Assembly: GCA_945897555.1 (NCBI GenBank) | Contig: CAMDGF010000001.1 | Location: 1 to 54,865, forward strand | Length of the DNA: 54,865 bases | Source of the DNA: Klebsiella pneumoniae | Lineage (GTDB): Bacteria > Pseudomonadota > Gammaproteobacteria > Burkholderiales > UBA3065 | Reading direction: 5' to 3' | Shown here: in pieces, positions 7,751 through 15,991 of the stretch | Position numbering within the stretch: position 1 is the stretch's first letter | Layout of the letters: each line of letters starts with the position of its first letter | The notes under the pieces: model-generated | The model's input: only the letters and a program-made list of their open reading frames with translations | Told to the model about the DNA's origin: nothing | Databases searched by the model: none | Program-made: the position numbers and the translations under genes

Positions 7751-9716
7751 TTTGGACCTGACTGCTCACAAAGGGTGTCTGGGGGCACTGAACATAGCGC
7801 AGACCGATTCGATCGCTGCGAAGGCTCGGAGTCGCGTGACGAACCGACATGCGTAGGGCGAGCGCGGCGCGGTGAAGCCCGAGAGCGGCGATCATGTCGT
7901 CCTGATCCACGCCATCGCCCGATACACCGATGGCGCCTAGCAGCGTTACACCATCTCTGTCGTAGATCGGAACGCCACCGGGGAAGATCTGAATCCCATT
8001 GGCGAACAGTTGGGAACCCGTACCACCGCCTGCCGCGTCGATCGCAACGGCTACCGCGGGCGCAACGCAACTGCTCGGCTTCACGTTGCCGACCAAGGCA
8101 GGAGCGGCCTCAAACACCAGGGCTGCGAGGGTCTGGAACTGCACGAGATCCAGTTGCAGGCCGACATTGAACGGGCTCCAACTGCCGCTTGGATTTGACA
8201 GCGGACCCGGTCCGCGACCATCAATGCCATCGGGGAAATTGGGTCGAGCAATGTTGCCGATGGCTCGGGCGGTGATCGCGCGGCCGGTGAACACATCGCC
8301 ACCAAAGAAGGCACTGCCAGCATCCATCCGCGCCCCGGCTCCGGGAATCACCGGGATGTTGCGGAAAGCCGAATTGAGAACACTATCGCCAGGGTTGGCG
8401 CGAATCAGCTCGCTGGCATCTGGCCGTGAAAAAAGAGCCGCTGTGCGTGCTTTTTGGAGGGATACATCAGTGCCGAAGATCGGCGCGTCGGGTGTACGTG
8501 CCACCCCGAGCACGTTGCCAGCCGCATCGACGATCGAGACAGTCACCTCTGCGGGTGAATTCAGCGGTTTTCGGATCTGAGCGCGCGCCTGGTTGGCGAC
8601 CCCGATCGCCTGCTGCAGTATCTCTGCCACCTCATCGGCCGCAAGCGGCGTGACGGTGGAGGAAACCACAGGAAAGCGGTTTCCACCCGACCCATCCTCC
8701 AAAACATAAGCGCGCCGCGCCACCAAGGCCGCTCCCGCATTGGCCGCATCAGCAGCCACATAGCCCGACCCGGTTTCACCATAAGCCACGCCATCGCGCG
8801 GGGCCTGAGACGTGAACCAGCCCGGCACCTGCAGCAAAGCCGCGGCAACAGGCTGCAACGGGGCGTTCGCAGTGTCAGGTACCGAACCATCCGAAGCCGA
8901 GTAAGGCAGTGTGATACCGCCCGCCGTAATACGGTTGGCTCGGATATCCAGCGGTGCCAAAAAGCCTCTCGACGCACCCAGAGCCACCCGCTCCTCGACA
9001 TCTGCGACGGGCCGCCGGGGATTCAGATCGAGACTGTACGTGGCAGCGGCACCCGCGATGACGCCCACACCGCCCACGACAACCCCGTTCTTGTACAGGG
9101 GGAAACCACCAGGGTCGGCGGACAGGCCCAGCGGCGAACGCCGCGGCCCGATCCCCACACCGGCAGGGGGTTCGGCCGTCTGCACCAGATCGCCGCATGG
9201 CAATTGGCTGAACTGAACCCCGAACAGAGGCCCGCCAGCCGTGAATCTCACCCCGGGAATGAAATGGTTCTGGACGATGAAGCTTGCAGTTCGAGTACTG
9301 AATGCATTGCCCGACGAGGAGAGATAGGCTCCCGTGACGGCCTTGGAGATAGCCGCCAAGGCCGCGAGGTCGAGCGGCACACCCAATTCAGCCGCCGCAC
9401 CCGGCGCCGGGGACAGCGAAGGATCGTTGAATATGCCCTCAAGCCCACCCGACACTGGGAGCCCACTCTGCAGGGTGGTGCGGCTGGCAGCTCCGCGACG
9501 GTAGACGGCAAGGACATTGCCGACGCGATCGACGACGGCGGCAGTGAAACGATCGTTACAGCCCGGCGTACGGCTACAAGCAAGCTCTGCTTGCGCGCCG
9601 ATCAGGGTCACCTCGACGGCAGAAAGCCGCTCCAATGCGGGCGCAGCGTCGGCAAAACTCGCCCACACGGGCAGCAGCGTGGCCAGCAACAAGCGCCACG
9701 ACCAGACAGCACTCAT
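7734..9716 (-). CDS. Exported protein with two GlcG/HbpS-like (DUF336) domains
   Basis: 660 residues from the ATG at 9716, which overlaps the stop of the upstream decaheme gene (ATGA) and is followed by a good signal peptide ending near SFADA. An open frame extends 39 codons further upstream, but that part lies inside the previous gene and lacks signal-peptide character. Two segments show the pattern of the GlcG/HbpS heme-binding family: FTAAVVDRVGNVLAVYRRGA near the start and VTVSIVDAAGNVLGVARTPD near the middle, each followed by Gly-rich PGGFPLYKNGVVVGGVGV-type strands. There is no CXXCH site. A role as a heme- or small-molecule-binding subunit of the cytochrome complex is plausible. Known HbpS-type proteins bind heme or cobalamin, but the operon context is the only direct clue here. 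Confidence 0.78.
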   Translation of the reverse strand: MSAVWSWRLLLATLLPVWASFADAAPALERLSAVEVTLIGAQAELACSRTPGCNDRFTAAVVDRVGNVLAVYRRGAASRTTLQSGLPVSGGLEGIFNDPSLSPAPGAAAELGVPLDLAALAAISKAVTGAYLSSSGNAFSTRTASFIVQNHFIPGVRFTAGGPLFGVQFSQLPCGDLVQTAEPPAGVGIGPRRSPLGLSADPGGFPLYKNGVVVGGVGVIAGAAATYSLDLNPRRPVADVEERVALGASRGFLAPLDIRANRITAGGITLPYSASDGSVPDTANAPLQPVAAALLQVPGWFTSQAPRDGVAYGETGSGYVAADAANAGAALVARRAYVLEDGSGGNRFPVVSSTVTPLAADEVAEILQQAIGVANQARAQIRKPLNSPAEVTVSIVDAAGNVLGVARTPDAPIFGTDVSLQKARTAALFSRPDASELIRANPGDSVLNSAFRNIPVIPGAGARMDAGSAFFGGDVFTGRAITARAIGNIARPNFPDGIDGRGPGPLSNPSGSWSPFNVGLQLDLVQFQTLAALVFEAAPALVGNVKPSSCVAPAVAVAIDAAGGGTGSQLFANGIQIFPGGVPIYDRDGVTLLGAIGVSGDGVDQDDMIAALGLHRAALALRMSVRHATPSLRSDRIGLRYVQCPQTPFVSSQVQNACAF

Positions 9717-11323
9717 CGGCTCGCCACCCTTTGCCCGGCCGCGGCCTTGGTCGCTGTCTTGAGATCCAGCGGCTTCGCCGGAACCGGCTCCGGCTTGGCC
9801 GTCGGCATGTGGAAGCCGTGGCACAGAGAACAATCCGAAACGATCTTGTCAGCCACCGGCTTGGAACCTGCATGGCAATCGCGACACCCATCGATGCCAG
9901 GCATCAACACGTCGCTGGCTTTGCTGGACTTGTCAGCCGCGTGGCAACTCTCGCATTTTGCGCTGGCATGCGACGCGTGGCTAAAGGTGGACTTGGGCAT
10001 CCAGGCGTGATCGGGCGCGATGGGCGCGACGCTCCACTGCGGCAGGTTGCGGCCCGGCGTGCCGACCTTGCCTGGCCCGGCGAGGCGCTTGACCTCGTGG
10101 CAGATGGCGCAAGACGTCTTCTCGAACAGCTCGATGGCCGCATTGCTGGCCCGGCTCATGTTGTTGCCAGGCGTGTTGACGAAGCTGCGCGGCGGCAGAT
10201 CCGGCTCGCCCGGCCGTTTGATGACGATGGTCTTGGTGAGCGGCTCGGGACCGCGTGGCACGCTGCCGACCGAACCGGCGAAGCTGTAGAACTCGGCCAA
10301 GGTGTCGAGCACCTCGGTGACCGAGCCATGCGGCACCTCGCGATTGGAGAGGTTAGGCTCCATCTTCAGCGCGTGGCAGCTCTGGCAATGGTCCTTCATG
10401 TTGACGGTTTGGAAATTGATGCCGTCGGGATCGGGCTGGTGGCAATTGGCGCACTTCATCACGACCTTGCCTTCGGGGCTGCCAACGCCCTGTTTGTCCA
10501 AGTGCACGTCGTGCGGGAACTTGAGGTTGGTCGGCTCCGAGAGCAGCGACTTCTCCGGCAAGCGGACGCGCTTGAGAGAGACACGCATGGCGTCGACCGT
10601 CGGCGCCGCCACCGCCATCTGCACACGGAAGTTCGGGTGGTCGTCGGCAAAATCGCGAACGTTCGCGGTCTCGGTCTTGGCGTAACTCTTCTTGATGTCG
10701 CCGTGGCAGTCGGCGCAGTCACGACCGACCGAGTGCTTATTCTGCTCAGCCAGCGCAAAACTGCCCTGGTGATCGAGGTGACACGTGGCACAGCGGACAT
10801 CGAGCCGCGCGTCGTGCACCGACTTGCGGTCGACGTGATCGGAGATCGCCTTGTGGCAGCTCAGACAATCGGCATCCTTGACCTGCGCGAACGCGCCGCT
10901 GTGGCAGACCCGGCAGTCGTTGGCCCATGGCTGATGCGCCGACGCGACCGGCCCCGGGTTCCACCAGCGGTCGAGCGCCATGATGGTCGGGGCCGCCGCC
11001 CGGTAGTTCGTCATGTCGGCCAACTGGTAGAAGCCAGCGGCCTCGCCCTTGGCGTAATCGGGAGTGGCCCGCGGATCGGGGCGCCGCCCCTCGAACTGCG
11101 AATGGCTCTCGGCTGCGTTCCCGGCGAGCAGCTCACCAATGACCGGCACCCTCGCCACGGCAGCCTCATCGCCGCTGTAGATCGAGGCGAACATCGGCGC
11201 GAGCAGAAAACCGACAAAGCCGACGAGGAAAAGCAGCCATGACATCAGCCGTCGGCCAGCCATGGGGCGCTGCAGCCGGCGGATCTCGGCGGTGATCGGA
11301 TCGTCTGGTGTATGACCGCTCAT
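9713..11323 (-). CDS. Membrane-anchored decaheme c-type cytochrome
   Basis: 536 residues. A single N-terminal transmembrane helix (about 27-49, LMSWLLFLVGFVGFLLAPM) is followed by a periplasmic domain. Ten CXXCH sites run from residue 137 to about 500: CRVCH, CLSCH, CATCH, CADCH, CANCH, CQSCH, CAICH, CESCH, CRDCH, CSLCH. Many additional His residues could act as distal ligands. The design resembles quinol-dehydrogenase-linked cytochromes of the NapC/CymA type in position only; it has far more hemes and I see no family-level match. It starts 16 bases after the cytochrome b gene, so it is the natural electron partner of that membrane protein. An AGAAGG sequence lies before the ATG. Confidence 0.88.
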   Translation of the reverse strand: MSGHTPDDPITAEIRRLQRPMAGRRLMSWLLFLVGFVGFLLAPMFASIYSGDEAAVARVPVIGELLAGNAAESHSQFEGRRPDPRATPDYAKGEAAGFYQLADMTNYRAAAPTIMALDRWWNPGPVASAHQPWANDCRVCHSGAFAQVKDADCLSCHKAISDHVDRKSVHDARLDVRCATCHLDHQGSFALAEQNKHSVGRDCADCHGDIKKSYAKTETANVRDFADDHPNFRVQMAVAAPTVDAMRVSLKRVRLPEKSLLSEPTNLKFPHDVHLDKQGVGSPEGKVVMKCANCHQPDPDGINFQTVNMKDHCQSCHALKMEPNLSNREVPHGSVTEVLDTLAEFYSFAGSVGSVPRGPEPLTKTIVIKRPGEPDLPPRSFVNTPGNNMSRASNAAIELFEKTSCAICHEVKRLAGPGKVGTPGRNLPQWSVAPIAPDHAWMPKSTFSHASHASAKCESCHAADKSSKASDVLMPGIDGCRDCHAGSKPVADKIVSDCSLCHGFHMPTAKPEPVPAKPLDLKTATKAAAGQRVASR

Positions 11324-11339
11324 CTGTTGGGCCTTCTCA

Positions 11340-12203
11340 TCAACCGCGGCTGTAGATCAGCCCGGTGCCGTCGAACAACACGTTGCCGTTGTAGTAGAAC
11401 AGCACCGACAGGACGTGCGCCGCGAGCACCGCGAGCAGCCCGATCGAGATCGGCACGTGAATCATCAGCCAGACATCGGTCCAGGCTTTGATGCGCAGGA
11501 AACCCCGCATACGTTGCAATTGCGCCTGACGCCTGACCTGCACCGCGTAGAGGTCGCGGATCGCCTTGTCGCCCTGCAGACCCATGTCGTGCAGGGCCAG
11601 CACGGCCACCTCCGTAGGGCAGCCCCCGGGCCCACCGAAGCGACCAAACAGGCCGTTGACGATGCGCCCATGGGCCGAGGCCTCGACCAGACGCTGGACC
11701 TCATCGCCCAAGCCCTTGGCGAGATTGCGAGACTCGGCGTCGAGTTCCTTGAGCAGGTCGCCATGCTGCTGGAGCGACTTGCCGCCCACGAGACCACTCA
11801 TGAGGGATGGGTTGCGCATGTACACGGTGACGCCCCAGATGCCGCTGAGGATGACCACCACCATGAGCGCGTAGGCGAGCGTGTGGATATTGATGCCGAA
11901 CTGGAAGCCCGTGTGGAGCGTGGCCACCACCAGCAGAGAAAGACCCAGCCAGATGTGCGCCGACAACCACCCCCGAACGGTGCCAAGGTTCGAGCGGTAG
12001 GCGCGCTTGCGCATGCCAAAGAGGATCAACCAGACGATGAGCAGTGCGCCCAGGATGCCGAGCGTGTAGCCGAGCCAAGTGCCGCCGTTGGGAACGGTGC
12101 GCGGTTCATCGATGACATAAGCCACGATGCTGCCGATCGCCAGGATCAGACTCCACTTGAGGTAGCGGAACCCGCCAAGGCTCAGGATGCTTTCCTGCGA
12201 CAT
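11340..12203 (-). CDS. Di-heme cytochrome b-type inner-membrane protein
   Basis: 287 residues with five predicted membrane helices at about 14-31, 42-64, 79-100, 105-129 and 244-270. Helix 3 carries His83 and His97, and helix 5 carries His249 and His263. Each pair is separated by 13 residues, the spacing expected for two b hemes stacked across a membrane. A charged loop of more than 100 residues lies between helices 4 and 5. The pattern suggests a quinol- or quinone-reactive cytochrome b passing electrons to or from the periplasmic hemes encoded next. It is the first gene of the minus-strand run and diverges from ccmI. I do not recognise a named family, and the heme ligation is inferred from spacing only. 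Confidence 0.78.
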   Translation of the reverse strand: MSQESILSLGGFRYLKWSLILAIGSIVAYVIDEPRTVPNGGTWLGYTLGILGALLIVWLILFGMRKRAYRSNLGTVRGWLSAHIWLGLSLLVVATLHTGFQFGINIHTLAYALMVVVILSGIWGVTVYMRNPSLMSGLVGGKSLQQHGDLLKELDAESRNLAKGLGDEVQRLVEASAHGRIVNGLFGRFGGPGGCPTEVAVLALHDMGLQGDKAIRDLYAVQVRRQAQLQRMRGFLRIKAWTDVWLMIHVPISIGLLAVLAAHVLSVLFYYNGNVLFDGTGLIYSRG

Positions 12204-12457
12204 TCAATAACCCGTTCAAGAGATCACTGCTTGCGTGCCCCGGGCCTGCAACTCTGCCGCCCGCGACCACCCCACAAACCACTCGACCGGGCCGAACTTC
12301 CCCGGCTTGGCGCAGACGAAACGCCTTTGGACGACATGTAATGTAACTCAAGGGCTGGACAGATTTTGTTACACGAACAAAAAAATCGCTCGCATGGACA
12401 TCGGCGGTTCGAGTCCCTAGAGTGCAGGCTCCTTGGAACACGAGGCCTTGGTCCCGG
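12204..12457. promoter_or_regulatory. Divergent control region between the cytochrome and ccm operons
   Basis: These 254 bases separate the first genes of the two divergent cytochrome-related operons, so promoters for both must lie here or be absent. The stretch 12337-12385 is AT-rich compared with its surroundings and contains a perfect inverted repeat. I could not find a convincing -35/-10 pair with 16-18 base spacing on either strand. The assignment rests on position. Confidence 0.5.
12364..12382. repeat. Perfect 7-bp inverted repeat, possible operator
   Basis: TTTTGTT at 12364-12370 and AACAAAA at 12376-12382 are exact reverse complements around a five-base spacer, ACACG. It lies about 160 bases before the cytochrome b start and 75 bases before the ccmI start. 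The dyad could bind a dimeric regulator of either operon. A weak hairpin without function is the alternative. Confidence 0.45.
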
Positions 12458-13762
12458 ATGACCATCTTTATTCTATTTGCCGCCCTCGCCACCTTGCTGG
12501 TGGCCGCACTGCTCTGGTTCGCCCAGCGCGCCCGCGAGACCCGCTTGCCCGACGATGCCGAGGCCGGGTGGGCGGTGATGATCGCGCGTCGGCGAGAGAT
12601 CGAGGACGACCCGGCCATCGACCCGGCCTTGCGCGAAGCGTTGATCGCAGAGTGGCAGGAGCAGGCTGCTGCCATGCCGCAGAGCAGCGGCCAGACAAGC
12701 ACGCCGATGACGAGCCGTCGCCACCTGTTGTTGCCACTCGGTGTCGTCGCAGTGGCGGTGGCAGCCTATGCGCTGGTCGGCGACGTGAGTGAGCCGGCCA
12801 TGCGCGTCAACCTGACGAATGTGGGTGCGCCATCGGCACTGGTCCGTGAAACGCCGCCGCGTCCGGGCGAGAACCATCCGGGCGGCCAGGGCAGCATCGA
12901 GGAACGCATCGCGGCGCTCGAGAAGAAACTCGAGGCCGAGCCGGACAACCTCGAAGGCTGGGTCATCCTGGCCCGCTCGCGAGGCCTGCAGCGCGACTAT
13001 CCGGCGGCGGTCCAAGCCCTCGAACAATCGCTGCGGCTGGCGCCCGGCCACCCCGACCTGCTGGCCGACTTGGCCGATGCCGTGGCCATGACACAAGGCG
13101 AGAAGATGGCCGGACGCCCCCTCACGCTGGTGTCCGAAGCGCTCAAGTCGGACCCGAAACACCAGAAGTCGCTGGCGCTCGCCGCCACTGCGGCGATGCA
13201 GGCCAACGACCGCGAGAGCGCCGTCAAACTGTGGCGCAGCCTGCAGAGCCAGTTCCTGCCCGGCGATCCAGACTACCTCCAGATCGGCAACATCCTCGCG
13301 CAGCTCGGCGAGCCCGCGCCCGCTGCCGTGGCGACTCCACCCGCTGCCGCGGGCGCACAAACGCCGGCGGCGACCCCGACCAGCGGCGCGGTGATCCGCG
13401 GCCAGGTGGCGCTGAGCCCGAGCGCCGTCGCGCAGCTGCGCAAGTCGCCACCACCCGCGAGCGCAGTGCTCTACGTGCTCGCCAAGGCGGTCGATGGCCC
13501 ACCCATGCCGCTCGCCGTCCTGCGCCTGCCGCTCAAGGACCTGGCAGAGGGCCGCATCGTGCCCTTCCAACTCGACGACACGCAGGCGATGAGCCCCCAA
13601 CTGACCCTTTCGGGATTCAAACAGGTGAGCGTGGAGGCGCGGGTGTCGATGAGCGGCAATGCCATCCGGCAGCCCGGCGACTGGTCGGTGGTGCGCTCGC
13701 CGGTGGCCGTCGGCACCGAGGGCCTGCCGCTGCAGATCGACCCGGCGGCCGGCAGCCGCTAA
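12458..13762 (+). CDS. ccmI: Cytochrome c maturation protein CcmI (CycH)
   Basis: 434 residues from the ATG at 12458 (MTIFILFAALATLLVAALLW). An in-frame ATG 12 codons upstream is less likely because it would put a polar tail before the first helix. There are two membrane helices, at about 2-20 and 89-108, with a soluble loop between them. A TPR region follows at about 150-270 (DNLEGWVILARSRGLQRDY, LEQSLRLAPGHPDLLADLAD). The C-terminal domain of about 320-434 resembles the CcmI periplasmic domain. CcmI holds apocytochrome c and presents it to the CcmF/H heme ligase. Here it is the first gene of the ccm operon; usually it is last. Confidence 0.9.
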   Translation: MTIFILFAALATLLVAALLWFAQRARETRLPDDAEAGWAVMIARRREIEDDPAIDPALREALIAEWQEQAAAMPQSSGQTSTPMTSRRHLLLPLGVVAVAVAAYALVGDVSEPAMRVNLTNVGAPSALVRETPPRPGENHPGGQGSIEERIAALEKKLEAEPDNLEGWVILARSRGLQRDYPAAVQALEQSLRLAPGHPDLLADLADAVAMTQGEKMAGRPLTLVSEALKSDPKHQKSLALAATAAMQANDRESAVKLWRSLQSQFLPGDPDYLQIGNILAQLGEPAPAAVATPPAAAGAQTPAATPTSGAVIRGQVALSPSAVAQLRKSPPPASAVLYVLAKAVDGPPMPLAVLRLPLKDLAEGRIVPFQLDDTQAMSPQLTLSGFKQVSVEARVSMSGNAIRQPGDWSVVRSPVAVGTEGLPLQIDPAAGSR

Positions 13763-13772
13763 GCCGCCCGAC

Positions 13773-15155
13773 ATGCCCGCATCAACCGGCAGCGCCGATC
13801 GCGCGGCTCCTCTGCGACTGGCGGGTGTGCGCCTGGAGCGCGGCAGTACGACCCTCGCCGAATCGGTCTCGTTCGACATGCCGAACGGACGCTATATCGA
13901 GTTGGCCGGCCCCAACGGCAGCGGCAAGAGCACCTTGCTGCGGACGCTCGCCGGCCTGCAGCCGCGCGTATCCCTGCACTCGCGCTGGCCCGAGCCCGGC
14001 GAGGTTTTCCTGTTCGAGCAGAACCCGGCCCTGCGCGTCGAGCCCACCGCCGCCGCCCACCTCGATTGGGCACTTGAGCCGCTCGGCATCCGCCTGAGCC
14101 CGGCGGAGCGCAGCATCGCCCTGCAGCGCGTCGGGCTGGAACGCTCGGCAGGCAAGCGTGTCGGCCAGCTCTCCGAAGGCCAGAGAAGGCGCCTCGTGCT
14201 TGCCTTGATGAGCGCCAGCCAGCGGCGGGTCTGGCTGGTCGATGAGCCGATCAACGCGCTCGACGCCAGCGGCATCCAGCTCTTCCTCGAGCTGCTGCGA
14301 GAGCACCTCGCGAGCGGTGGCATCGCCGTCATCGCCACACACCGCCCCCTCACCGAGCTGGCACCAGACCTTGAGCCGCTCTGTCAGGCACAGGTCCGCC
14401 TGAGCGGGCGAGCGGCCTCAGTGACGCAGCGCGAGCCCGAAGGCGCCGGAGCGCCGCTGCAGACCGGCGCATTCCGCCACTCGGTCTGCGCGCACCCGCT
14501 CGCTTGGGCGTTGCGACGCGAGATCGCGCTGGCCATGGCTTCGCCGCGCGAACTGGTGTGGCCAGGGGTGTTCCACTGGATGATCCTCAGCCTGATCCCC
14601 TTTGGCGTGGGCACCGACCCGCAGCAGCTTGCGCGCATCGCCCCCGGCATGATCTGGGTCAGCGCCCTGCTGGTGACCCTGCTTTCGTCCAGCCGCCACC
14701 TCGAAGCCGACTTCCGCAGCGGCATCTTGTCGCAGCTTGCGGCGGGCGGCTTTCCGCTCGGCAGCCTGGTGGCCGGCAAGGCCCTTGCGCACTGGCTCTT
14801 GTTCGGGCTGCCCATGGCGCTCTACAGCATCCCGCTCGCGCTCGTCTACAACCTCGACGCCACCGGCATCGGAGCACTCGCGTTGTCGCTGGCAGCAGGC
14901 ACGCTGGCGCTGGGGGCGCTCACCCTCCTGTTCGGAGCACTTGGCCTGATGGCGCGGCAAGCGCAGGTGCTGGTGAGCCTGATGAGCTTCCCGGTGTTCG
15001 TGCCGGTGCTGGTGTTCGGCGTCACCACCGTCTCCGCGGCACAGGCTGGGCAAGCGCTCGACGGTCCGTTGCTCACGCTGGCTGGCGTCAGCGTGCTCGC
15101 GCTGCTGCTGGTGCCCGTGGCAGCGCGACGCGTGCTCGACCTCGCCATCGAATGA
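13773..15155 (+). CDS. ccmA-ccmB: Fused heme-exporter ABC protein CcmA-CcmB
   Basis: 460 residues in one uninterrupted frame, starting 10 bases after ccmI. Residues 1-212 are a CcmA ATPase: Walker A GPNGSGKST (46-54), signature LSEGQ (133-137), Walker B VWLVDEP (153-159) and the switch His190. After a linker of about 30 residues, residues 244-460 are CcmB, beginning WALRREIALAMASPRELVWP and carrying about six membrane helices with RIAPGMIWVSALLVTLLSS and GKALAHWLLFGLP. CcmA (about 200 residues) and CcmB (about 220) are normally separate overlapping genes, so the length equals both together. I saw no ATG or ribosome-binding site at the junction. With CcmC and CcmD this complex releases holo-CcmE. 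Confidence 0.88.
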   Translation: MPASTGSADRAAPLRLAGVRLERGSTTLAESVSFDMPNGRYIELAGPNGSGKSTLLRTLAGLQPRVSLHSRWPEPGEVFLFEQNPALRVEPTAAAHLDWALEPLGIRLSPAERSIALQRVGLERSAGKRVGQLSEGQRRRLVLALMSASQRRVWLVDEPINALDASGIQLFLELLREHLASGGIAVIATHRPLTELAPDLEPLCQAQVRLSGRAASVTQREPEGAGAPLQTGAFRHSVCAHPLAWALRREIALAMASPRELVWPGVFHWMILSLIPFGVGTDPQQLARIAPGMIWVSALLVTLLSSSRHLEADFRSGILSQLAAGGFPLGSLVAGKALAHWLLFGLPMALYSIPLALVYNLDATGIGALALSLAAGTLALGALTLLFGALGLMARQAQVLVSLMSFPVFVPVLVFGVTTVSAAQAGQALDGPLLTLAGVSVLALLLVPVAARRVLDLAIE

Positions 15156-15166
15156 TCGCAGTGGCT

Positions 15167-15189
15167 GCCGGCTTGCCGCCCAAGCCGGC
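15167..15189 (+). promoter_or_regulatory. Hairpin followed by a -10-like hexamer before ccmC
   Basis: GCCGGCTTG (15167-15175) and CAAGCCGGC (15181-15189) form a perfect nine-pair stem with a five-base loop, just after the ccmAB stop. TAGAAT follows directly at 15190-15195. There is no T-run, so this is not a normal terminator. It may tune message stability, or mark an internal promoter for ccmC onward. Confidence 0.35.
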
Positions 15190-15201
15190 TAGAATGTGAC
15201 C

Positions 15202-15963
15202 ATGTTGACGTTCCTCAAGCAGCTCGGGTCGCCGCCACGGTTCTTTGCGGTGAGCGGCCCGCTGGTGCGCTGGCTCGCGCTTTCCGCCCTCCTGCTCGGC
15301 CTGCCCGGCATCTGGCTGGCGCTCGTCGGCACTCCCACCGACGCGCAGCAGGGCGAGGTCTACCGGATCATCTACCTGCATGTTCCAGCGGCCTGGATGT
15401 CGATGCTGCTCTACACGGTCGCCACCGGCTACGCGCTGCTCTACTGGATCTGGCGCAGCCCGGTTTCGGCGGTGATGATGCGCGCACTCCTGCCAACGGG
15501 CGCCTGGATGACGCTGCTCGCACTGATCACCGGCTCGCTCTGGGGCAAACCGACCTGGGGTACCTACTGGGTTTGGGACGCTCGCCTCACCTCGGAACTC
15601 ATGCTGCTCTTCATCTATTTCGGCCTGATGGCGCTCTCCAACCTGGTCGAGGACGAGACCAAGACCGATCGGGCACTCGCGCTGTTCACAGTGATCGGCA
15701 TGGTCAACATCCCTCTCATCTACTTCTCGGTGGTGTTCTGGAACACCTTGCATCAGGGCATGTCCATCGGCGCCCCGGGGGCCGCACGGATGGCCCCTGA
15801 GATGAAGGCCGCCCTGCTCATCTGCACATTCGCCCTGTGGTTCGCCTGCGCCGCCATCGTTCTCGTTCGCGGCCGCTGGCTGCTGGTGATGCGGGAGGCG
15901 CGTTCGCGCTGGGTGCGCGACATCCCGGAACTTGCAGCCGGTCCAGGCGCTCCACAGGTATGA
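15202..15963 (+). CDS. ccmC: Heme exporter/heme handling protein CcmC
   Basis: 253 residues, six membrane helices. The tryptophan-rich WWD segment is at about 116-131 (KPTWGTYWVWDARLTS) and the two conserved heme-ligating histidines fall at His60 and His184, the same numbers as in the E. coli protein. CcmC binds heme in the WWD domain and loads it onto CcmE. I used the ATG at 15202; a GTG two codons upstream (15196) is equally open. Neither has a strong Shine-Dalgarno sequence. The gene is separated from ccmAB by 46 bases containing a hairpin. Confidence 0.95.
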   Translation: MLTFLKQLGSPPRFFAVSGPLVRWLALSALLLGLPGIWLALVGTPTDAQQGEVYRIIYLHVPAAWMSMLLYTVATGYALLYWIWRSPVSAVMMRALLPTGAWMTLLALITGSLWGKPTWGTYWVWDARLTSELMLLFIYFGLMALSNLVEDETKTDRALALFTVIGMVNIPLIYFSVVFWNTLHQGMSIGAPGAARMAPEMKAALLICTFALWFACAAIVLVRGRWLLVMREARSRWVRDIPELAAGPGAPQV

Positions 15964-15991
15964 CGCCGCCACCCTCCGGAGTGCTTTCAAC

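Noticed and set aside
1-12203. A simple denitrification or nitrite-reductase (NrfA/Hao) cluster.
   Set aside because: No NrfA-type CXXCK site, no Hao tyrosine cross-link motif, and no partner genes of those pathways were seen.
12406-12416. A GGTTCGAGTCC stretch that looks like a tRNA T-arm.
   Set aside because: The bases flanking it do not pair into a T-stem, and no acceptor, D or anticodon arm could be built around it.
14395-14500. Possibility that the CcmA-CcmB fusion is a sequencing frameshift.
   Set aside because: Both halves and the linker are in one frame with no homopolymer run or abrupt codon-use shift. It cannot be excluded without reads, so it is noted as a check.
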